Origin: Gnetum montanum
Lineage: Eukaryota; Streptophyta; Gnetopsida; Gnetales; Gnetaceae
Direction of reading: 5' to 3'
Assembly: GCA_015680685.1 (NCBI GenBank)
Contig: MNCI01026937.1
Span: 1,283,340 to 1,347,339 of the forward strand
DNA: 64,000 nt
Shown: positions 57,071-64,000 of the stretch, in pieces
How positions within the stretch are numbered: the first letter of the stretch is position 1
Layout of the letters: the number at the start of each line of letters is the position of its first letter
Position numbers and translations under genes: made by a program
Notes under the pieces: model-generated
What the model saw: the letters and a program-made list of their open reading frames with translations, nothing else
What the model was told of the DNA's origin: nothing
Databases searched by the model: none

Positions 57071-59119
57071 CCAGCAAATTCATGACNTAGAAGCATGGAA
57101 TTTAGAAGATATGGAATGCCACTATTCCTTCAAAAATTAGATATTTTTTGTGATATTTCATTCATCAAGGTTTGCTTCTTGGTATTTAGTGCTATCATTT
57201 GGATACTCATGACCCAAGATGTCCTATGTACAACATAGAAGATATATTCATTCATTGTTTTTTTACATGTCCCCTTGCTCATGGCTCTTGGACTTAGTGT
57301 AGTAGGTATTTACACAGTTTTCAAACAATATTAGATAAATTTTTATTTGATGAGACTCAGCTTCAATGATTTTAGTTTCATACTTTTCATTGCTTTTATC
57401 CTCTTATGATTTATTCCATTTGGAAGTTTCAATGTAATGTGGTTTTTCATAGAGATTCTTCAAATAATTATCTTCCACTGGTAGTTTAAGGTGATATCAT
57501 TCAACAACTGATGCTTTAGTTGAATTCATAAATTTTCTCTCTTTACTTTTTCTTTTTTATTAACAAAAAGTTCTTAGTATGAAGTGAAAGCCATTGGGCC
57601 TTTTGTTTTTGTTGTTTTGGAGTTTCTGTTCTACTTCTTTACTTTTGTACTTTGAATTTTTTTTCATATGTTTATTTTTTGGGTTCTAACAACCAAATTT
57701 TAAACTACATAATCTTTCTACAAGGAAAAATTAATTTGAAATTTTATATTATAAAGGTAATTAAGGATTAATTCGTAATAGAAAAATCCTAAAAGGGTAT
57801 CTTCAATTTAGATCTATTACTAGATAATGCATGCAACATAATTTTAAGGATATTTAGACATGAAATCATAGGATTCTATACCTTTAAACATAAATTCAAA
57901 CTCTTATGTGATAAATGAGATTCAAATAAGATTTGATTCTCCAAGGGCAAATTAGATATAGAATTATATATCCAAAACTAATTATCACTTTTAAAATTCA
58001 TCAATTCATCAAGATATAATGGCTTATACATTCAAACTTCATCCAAATTTAAGAAATAAAGTAGGATGTAGAGAAACCCCAAATTAAAGATCTAAAATGC
58101 CCTCATTTTGATTTAAAATACATTTAAATATATGATAAATTTTGGATCCTCTATGCTTAGAGTTCAAAAACAAGAAATTGAAGTGAATTCTTGTTAAAAC
58201 AAGAGCATGAAAGATTTAGTTCATCCAAATACATGCATGAATGACATGAAAACATAAATTGCTTAAACATTGAATTCAAATTCTAAATAATAATATAAGA
58301 AAAAAATATCATATAAACTTAAATATTTAATTAAAACATATAAAATATTGTAAGCATTACAAAAAATAATACATATGTGAAAATAACATATAAGAAAGAT
58401 AAAAAATTAAGAGAATTTGTAACTATATGTGAGTGATTGTAAAAATGTAAGAATGAGAGAACCACATGATAATCTCTCCATTGTGAGAATCATATTGCAA
58501 AAGCGAAAGGAAATAAAACACAAGAAATATTTATCATCACATACTTCTTATATTCACTTTTCAAAAGAAAATTGAGCTTTCAACATCTTACAAGTGAGGG
58601 GCTAAACCACTATTTATAATTAAAGAAGGGGCTAGGATTGCAATAATTGAAATGAGAATACATGAAGATACATTTCAAACTTTTAAAAACCAACACATAT
58701 TTGTATTGCAATACTAATTCACTCTCATGAAAATTTATTTCAAGATTTCATTATAAGAAAGGAAAATAAAGTGATCCATAATGAAAATGGAGTAATGCAT
58801 ATTTTTCATATTAAAATGGAATAAAGAAGTTTCTATATTGAAAAATGGATGATGAAGTAAGATTACTCTATATAGAAAGTATGTTAACAAAAAAATAGAT
58901 TAGTGTTAGTTACGAAGAGTTACATGATTGAAAATGGAAAAGACATGATGGTATGTTGAAGTAAAACAAAGTGAGAGATCTAGTAGAAGACCATGACACA
59001 AGAACTATAGCAAGAACAATAAAGCTACATTGGAATGCATTAAGATATTACAAAATATTAAAGTAGCCATAATTATAAAAGAGTAGTGAAACAAATGCTG
59101 AGAAAAGTAGAGATTCTGG

Positions 59120-59822
59120 TGTAGGGACATCTCTTCCAATTCCCTTGTGTTTTTCCCTACAGGTTTATTTATAGGTTCAAGGAGTTGGAGAGATGTCTAT
59201 GCTGTAAGCTATAAAAAAATAGTGACATCTTTGCTATGAGTAGTAGGGAAAAAAGAATAATAAACAAAAAAAATTAAATATATTCTAAGATAAAATCTAA
59301 CATGATAAATCTAACGATGGAGATCAATGGGGCAGATTTGATGGTGGAGATTAATTGAAGAAAAATGGTTCTAGATTTTTTTATCTCATTGTTTTGGATA
59401 AATGTAGCAGTTGGATTACCAATTGTAAATGCATGCAAGAGAAGTAGCCCAAAATCTAGAACAATAGAGAAAAAAAGGAGGTTGCCTAAGGGTTATATGC
59501 ATCTTTGAGGTTAAATCTGTATTTGTGATCTTATTCATAACTTTGGGTGTTTGTGTTGAATCTCATATCTATGTTATGAGATCTAATTCAACTGAGTCTT
59601 GCATTAAGGATAATCATTGTAAGTTTGTAGAGCCTCATGCTCTACAATCATTTTGTGTGTGAGAGTTATGATTTGTAATCTTAGATGTATGGATCCATTG
59701 TAATTGTATATTCTTTAATATAATGAAAGATAGCTCGATTTATTTTTCTATCAATTCTTTGTCTTGCATATTTTTTGAATTCAACCTATTTAAAGGATTA
59801 AAGAAAACTAGAGTGACCTTCA
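59120..59822 (+). repeat. 5' LTR of element C
   Basis: About 703 bp, TGTAGGGACATC...GTGACCTTCA. Matches 63229-63958 in stretches such as CAATTCCCTTGTG/GATTCCCTTGTG, GAGATCAATT and GATTAAAGAAAACTA near the end. Confidence 0.85.
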
Positions 59823-59827
59823 GTGAT

Positions 59828-59845
59828 TAGTATCAAAGCATAAGG
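59828..59845 (+). other. Primer binding site of element C
   Basis: TTAGTATCAAAGCATAAG, a decayed form of TGGTATCAGAGC, the site complementary to initiator tRNA-Met used by many plant LTR elements. Confidence 0.7.
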
Positions 59846-59890
59846 GGTTTTTGTTGGTTAGCATTTGATTGTATATTTTTCTTTGTTTCT

Positions 59891-61020
59891 ATGGCTTTTA
59901 AAAGAAAAATTATTTAAGCCCTGAATCAAGAAATGGAGAACATGAAATATGTCTTCCAACTAATAATTGATTGATTAGATAAAATCAATGCTAAGGTAGA
60001 TCAGAACACAAGTCCTAGCCATATTTAGCCATGTAGTAATGATATGCTTTCTTCTACAAATAATAACAAAGAAGTTTCCTAGCCTAGTGGAAGGAGATCT
60101 GATGAGGAGGAAGAAAATTCTAGCTATGGAAGTGTGAGAATCCATTAGCCTAGGGTTCCAAGGGAAGGGAATTTAGATCCACATTTCAGAACTTCAAGAG
60201 TTTAATCATCATCTTCAAATTCTTCTTATCTTAAGCTTCATGATGCAAATGAAGCAATACTTGCCACAACATTCAAGAATGTTGCAATACTATCATATGT
60301 AGAGTTGAAGACTTTCAATGGTGTAGACAGCATCATTGCTTTTGCAAGTTAGTTAAAGGCACTTGATAAACATTTTGAGTTGGAAGAGCTACCAAATTAA
60401 TTACATGTACCAATTATAGAATCTAGATTAGAAGAAACTACTTCAACTTGGTGGGAAAAGGAATCTTAAAGTTATCAAAATCAAAATGATCAACCTATAA
60501 TATAGGTTGAAATAGAAATTTAAGTAATCTTGATAGAAACAAGAGATACTCATGAAGCTAAAATTCTTTAGAGAGGGAGATAAAGATGTCAAGGAATTTT
60601 ACATTGAATTCTATGATCTATTCCATCATGCTAAGGTAAAATAGGAGGAGAATGAACAAGCTTCAATCTTTCTTGGAGATCTCAAAATGGCTTACTAGTA
60701 AGAGTAGTTATTCTATAAGCCTCAAACCACTGATGAGGCTTATGATTTGGTACTTAAGGTGGAAAAGAAACTTAGTGGAATTGGGAACAAGAGCAAAAAA
60801 AACTTCGAAAAAAAGGACAAGGGATCTAAATTTGACAAAGGATCCAAGTCAAAATATGAAGACAAAGATGATAGCTGTGACAAGAAGCATGGAAAGGATG
60901 ATGAGAAGGATAAAGCTAAGAAGGACCAAGGCAAAAAATCATCCAATATTTAGTACTTCAAATGTGAAGAATAGGCATACAAGAAATGAAAATGTCCACT
61001 TCAAAAGGTAGCTAAGGATA
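59891..61020 (+). pseudogene. Gag of element C (decayed)
   Basis: ATG at 59891. The capsid-like part near 60300-60650 reads VELKTFNGVDSIIAF, ALDKHFELEELPN, TSTWWEKES and KDVKEFYIEFYDLFHHAKV. A very Lys/Asp-rich linker follows (60747-60953). The zinc knuckle near 60955 (YFKCEE..AYKK..KCPL) has lost its first Cys. Many stops. Confidence 0.7.
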
Positions 61021-61199
61021 ATGATTTATAAACCATGGAGGCAGAGAATACATCAAGTCAAGCTCTTCACAAATTTAATCCTAATGCTCCCAAAATTAAG
61101 AAGTTTCAAAATTAATTTCTTGTACATTAAGGGAAATGTGAATAGAGAAGATCATTTAGCAATGATATTTTTATTTAAGATTGGGGCTAGATATTTTCT

Positions 61200-62070
61200 T
61201 AGTAGGAAATGAATACATGTTTTGATTGATGGGAGAGACCAAGAAAATATTATTTCTTTTGGGATAGTTGCTAGGTTGGGTTTAGTGACAAATCTTCATC
61301 CTAGACCCTACAAGGTGCATTGGTTATTAATAGATTTTTCTCAAGAGATGAGGAAGAAATTTGTCTTAAAATTTAAAATTGGGAGTTTTTATGATATAAA
61401 ATGTGATGTGATTTCAATTGATTATGTTGATGTAATACTTGCAAGGCCTTGGAATTTTTATAATAGTGCTTAGTTAGATGGAGAAAGAAATATCTAGAGT
61501 GCAGTTGGACATGATACAATTCATGAGTTGATTTCAATGAAAGATAAATAAGTGAGGCATCAAAGCTCACTTAATGCTTCCTTAATTCTTCTTGGGAAGA
61601 AGGAATATATTAAGGAACATGATGAAGCTAGTTTTGATTTTATGATTGTTGCAACTATTACTTCTAAACATGATGATGTGTAAGTAGATCTTCCAACAAG
61701 TATGCTAGGCTTAAAGGAGCAATTCCCCAAGGTGTTCAAAGGAAAATTTCCTATACTACCACCAATGAGGAATGTCCAACACCAAATTGATTTCATTTTT
61801 AGTACTACCATTCCAAATGAGAGGTCATACCAAATGACACTAAATTAGCAAGCTAAATTACAAAGACAACCAGAGGAATTATTTGCAAATGGCATCATGA
61901 GAGAATCCATTTTACCTTATGTAGTTCCAGTAGTACTTGTACTAATGAAAGAGCAAAAAAGTGTAAAAACCAATGTGATGGCTAATGCAACAGTGCTTAT
62001 GCCCAAGTAGAAGTACAAAAGTAGAAAAACCAATGTGATGATTGATGCATTGTTTAGAATGAATGTGATG
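61200..62070 (+). pseudogene. Protease, RT start and RNase H end of element C (deleted pol)
   Basis: The protease is seen at 61222-61473: VLIDGRDQENIISFGIVARLGL around a decayed active site (usual IDGGSCENV), then CDVISIDYVDVILARPWNF. Next comes the RT entry, EQFPKVFKGKFPILPPMRN near 61710, and SYQMTLN, ELFANGIMRESILPYVVPV near 61880. At about 61960 the sequence jumps to KTNVMIDALFRM (62020), the RNase H/integrase junction (usual KVADALSRR), so roughly 1 kb of RT-RNase H has been deleted. Confidence 0.72.
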
Positions 62071-62670
62071 AATTTCAACATACCTCATATAAAATGTATG
62101 GTTGATTTTACTGATTTATATAAATATTATTATAAATCCTTTCAAGACAAGATACCATAGTAGTTGGGAACTTCTATGTGGAATCTTGAAGCTTTAAGCT
62201 TTCAAGAGATTAGACAAACACATGTTGAAGATCAAGTTGAACTAAAGATGGATAGGAAAAGACATGAAGGATTAAGTGAGTCTAAGATTTACCTTATAGA
62301 TGGTAGTAGTGTCTCTTATGTTGAAGCTAGTATGATGGATAATAGTTTTTCACTTCAACTTAGTAGTGGTTTGTTCTAGTATGATGATGAGAATCATGAT
62401 CATTGTAGTAATTGGAATAAAGTTATGAGTTATGTTGTAAATGATGGAAGTAATGTAACTTTTGATGTCATTGTTAGTAAAAGAAAGATTAATAATGTTA
62501 ATGTATCTAATGTTGCATTTGATAATGGTGACTATAGTAGTAGTCAATATGAAAAGATCATTATTACTATTATTGTGGATATTGATAGTGATAAGTTTGA
62601 TTATCTTGCCTATGAAATGGATGAGTAGCATGAAGGAAATCTACATTATGATTTTGATGGTGGATTAAGG
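62071..62670 (+). other. Unrecognised open region of element C
   Basis: Open pieces at 62164-62379 and 62425-62628 encode Asn/Val/Ser/Asp-rich text (GSNVTFDVIVSKRKINNVNV) with GAT/GTA-rich repeats. It lies where the integrase core should be and shows no integrase motif. It may be slipped or captured sequence; I do not assign a function. Confidence 0.4.
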
Positions 62671-63180
62671 ATGAGCGAAAGATTTTCAAACAATAAGAAT
62701 AAGGATGAAGAAATATTCCTTGATAGGAATGAAGGCAAGCAGAACCCAAAATTTGTTATTGGTGATCTTGTTTGTGTGTACTTAAAGAAGAAGAGATTGA
62801 GAGGTGTCAACTTATCAAAGTTGAAAGTCGAGAAGATGGGTCATTTTAAGATAAAGGTGAAAATTAATGAAAATTCTTTTGAAATTAACTTACCAAATGA
62901 TGCGGATATGTCTTTTTTTTAGTGTTGTAGATCTTGTGCATTACCATGAACTAGTGGATGATGAAATCTTATAATGTAGCATTGATGAGTTGAAGATGGC
63001 TATTAACAAATCCAAGCCTTCACAGAAGAGGAAGGTAATTTTACTCAAGAAGAGAGAAGCTTCCAACACTCATGGAGTGAAGAGGCATGAGTACTTAATC
63101 TATTGAAAGGATCAAACTATTGATGATACTATATGGGTCCATGAGACCAAAATTTTTAAGTGGGGGATCACTTCAATCCC
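62671..63180 (+). pseudogene. Polyprotein C-terminus and chromodomain of element C
   Basis: 62740-62922 reads KFVIGDLVCVYLKKKRLRG, then VEKMGHFKIKVKINENSFEINLPNDADMS, the well-known GPY-side end of plant chromovirus integrase. After a frameshift at about 62922, VVDLVHYHELVDDEIL leads to the chromodomain near 63030-63160: VKRHEYLIY-KDQTIDDTIWVHETKI. The aromatic and W positions of a chromodomain are visible (one Trp is a stop at 63105). Chromodomains direct such integrases to marked chromatin. Confidence 0.75.
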
Positions 63181-63228
63181 TACTCCCTTGTTCACTTGAG
63201 ATTACTTTTTGAAGGATGAGAGAGCTAT

Positions 63229-63958
63229 TGTAGTGATACCTCTTTTGATTCCCTTGTGCTTTTTCCTATATGTTGATTTGTAGGTTTCAAGATTTGGAGA
63301 GACATCTTTGCTACAAACTACAAAGTTACAAATTTTTTTTTTTTAAATAGTGATGTCTTTGCTATGGATAGGAGGGGAAAAAAGAAAAAAAATGAAGGAA
63401 ATTCCAAGGTAAACTATGATGTGGTAGATCTAATGGTGGAGATCAATTAGGACAAATATGATGGTGGAGATCAATTGAGGAAAATTATTTCTAGATTTTT
63501 TTATCTATCTATTTGGTATAAATGTAGTGATTGAATTACTAGTTTTGACTACATGCAAGAGTAGCCCATAAGCCAAAATAGCAGATAAGGAAAAAAGTTA
63601 GCAAAGAAAATTTGCATGAGAGTGGTGTACATATTTAAGGTCAAATATATGTGTATGATCTTGGTCATAGCTCTCTATGTATGTGTTGGATCTTATATAT
63701 GTTTTGTGAGATCTGATTTGATTGAGCTTTGCATTAAGGACAATCATTATGAGATTGTAGAGCCTCATGCTTTACAATATTGTTAAGTGTTGGAGAGTTG
63801 TGATTTTTGATTTAGGATTTGTTGATCCATTGTAATTGTATCTTTTTTAATTTAATAGAAGATATCTAGATTCCGTTTACTAGAAATTCTTTGTCTTACA
63901 TATTTTCTAGATTCAATGTATTTGAAGGATTAAAGAAAACTAAAGTGATCCTACTACA
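63229..63958 (+). repeat. 3' LTR of element C
   Basis: TGTAGTGATACC start, preceded by the purine-rich GAAGGATGAGAGAG (63211-63224). It ends about CTACA at 63958. Clearly divergent from the 5' copy. No confident target duplication could be read. Confidence 0.8.
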
Positions 63959-63984
63959 TATTTCATTTAAAATTATGAGATATT

Positions 63985-64000
63985 ACACACACACACACAC
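63985..64000. repeat. (AC)n microsatellite, cut by window end
   Basis: Eight AC units running to the last base; the true length is unknown. Confidence 0.9.

Larger units (their letters stand above)
53957..57086 (-). mobile_element. 5' half of Athila-like element D on a separately placed contig
   Basis: Bounded by single N bases (53956 and 57087). Read on the - strand: LTR (57086-56181), PBS (56179-56161), gag (56107-54172). The LTR is of the same family as that of O (20817-21710). No pol is present because the contig ends. Its position between two copies of one sequence is probably a scaffolding error. Confidence 0.83.
56181..57086 (-). repeat. 5' LTR of element D (truncated by contig end)
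   Basis: At least 906 bp. On its own strand it ends ...CGCCACTCATCA. Stretches matching the O LTR include AAAATAAAGATTGAGATTACTT (AATAAA near 56731) and TGGTATGGTTGAGTGTAGGG. U3 begins beyond 57086. Confidence 0.82.
57088..60672 (+). repeat. 3585-bp block repeated from 50371-53955, copy 2
   Basis: Starts exactly after the N at 57087 and continues past 60672 into the rest of element C, so this copy is the one joined to its true right-hand neighbour. It holds the LINE end, AT-rich part, 5' LTR, PBS and start of gag C. Confidence 0.93.
59120..63958 (+). mobile_element. Chromodomain Ty3/gypsy element C, internally deleted
   Basis: 5' LTR 59120-59822, PBS about 59828-59845, gag, protease, RT start, RNase H end remnant, polyprotein C-terminus, chromodomain, purine-rich tract and 3' LTR 63229-63958. 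At 4.8 kb it is well short of a full chromovirus because most of RT, RNase H and the integrase core are missing. LTRs differ strongly, so it is old. Confidence 0.85.

Noticed and set aside
50371-60672. Recent segmental duplication
   Set aside because: Both copies abut single N joins exactly and look identical, so an assembly overlap is more likely.

Overview
The window looks like a piece of a large, repeat-packed nuclear genome of a seed plant. It holds long nested LTR retrotransposons of plant Ty3/gypsy lineages (Athila-like, Tat-like, chromovirus) and plant L1-type LINEs. Nearly all are old and stop-ridden, and I found no tRNA, rRNA or ordinary host gene. The size and age of the elements would suit a gymnosperm, but that is a guess.

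Layout. 1-21710 is the 3' part of an Athila-like element (called O, + strand): protease, RT, RNase H, integrase, an env-position ORF and a 3' LTR. A 12.3-kb Tat-type element (A, 1812-14144) is inserted in O between RT and RNase H. It has matching LTRs and a CCTTC target duplication. A keeps gag and protease, but its pol is replaced by non-coding repeats, including a roughly 185-bp periodic array. 21720-24660 is a decayed + strand LINE. 25127-31159 is a nearly full-length - strand L1 LINE with a 16-bp target duplication and an ORF1/ORF2 ATGA overlap; a 330-base N gap lies in its 3' end. 32175-49023 is a Tat-lineage element (B, + strand) with 1201-bp LTRs and a GTACA duplication. B has gag, protease, RT, two RNase H domains and integrase.

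The most unusual feature is inside B. Between protease and RT, on the opposite strand, lies a multi-exon gene relic (42265 to 37763) with GT-AG introns, a predicted coiled coil and an acidic PHEE-repeat tail. I recognise no family for it. A splice acceptor just before the RT frame (42833-42834) suggests the whole protease-RT spacer may itself be an intron of the sense transcript.

50130-50990 is a LINE 3' fragment. 59120-63958 is a chromodomain Ty3/gypsy element (C) that has lost most of RT, RNase H and integrase. 53957-57086 is a separate contig with the 5' half of a - strand Athila-like element (D), whose LTR belongs to the same family as O's. Single N bases at 53956 and 57087 flank it, and the 3585 bases before it recur, apparently identically, after it. 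I read this as an assembly error, not a real duplication.

Functionally this is a layered record of transposition. A and B share PBS, gag, protease, polypurine-tract region and a spacer repeat, so A was probably mobilised by B-type proteins. O and D share an LTR promoter plan: GATATC/GATATT motifs packed upstream of a TATA box.
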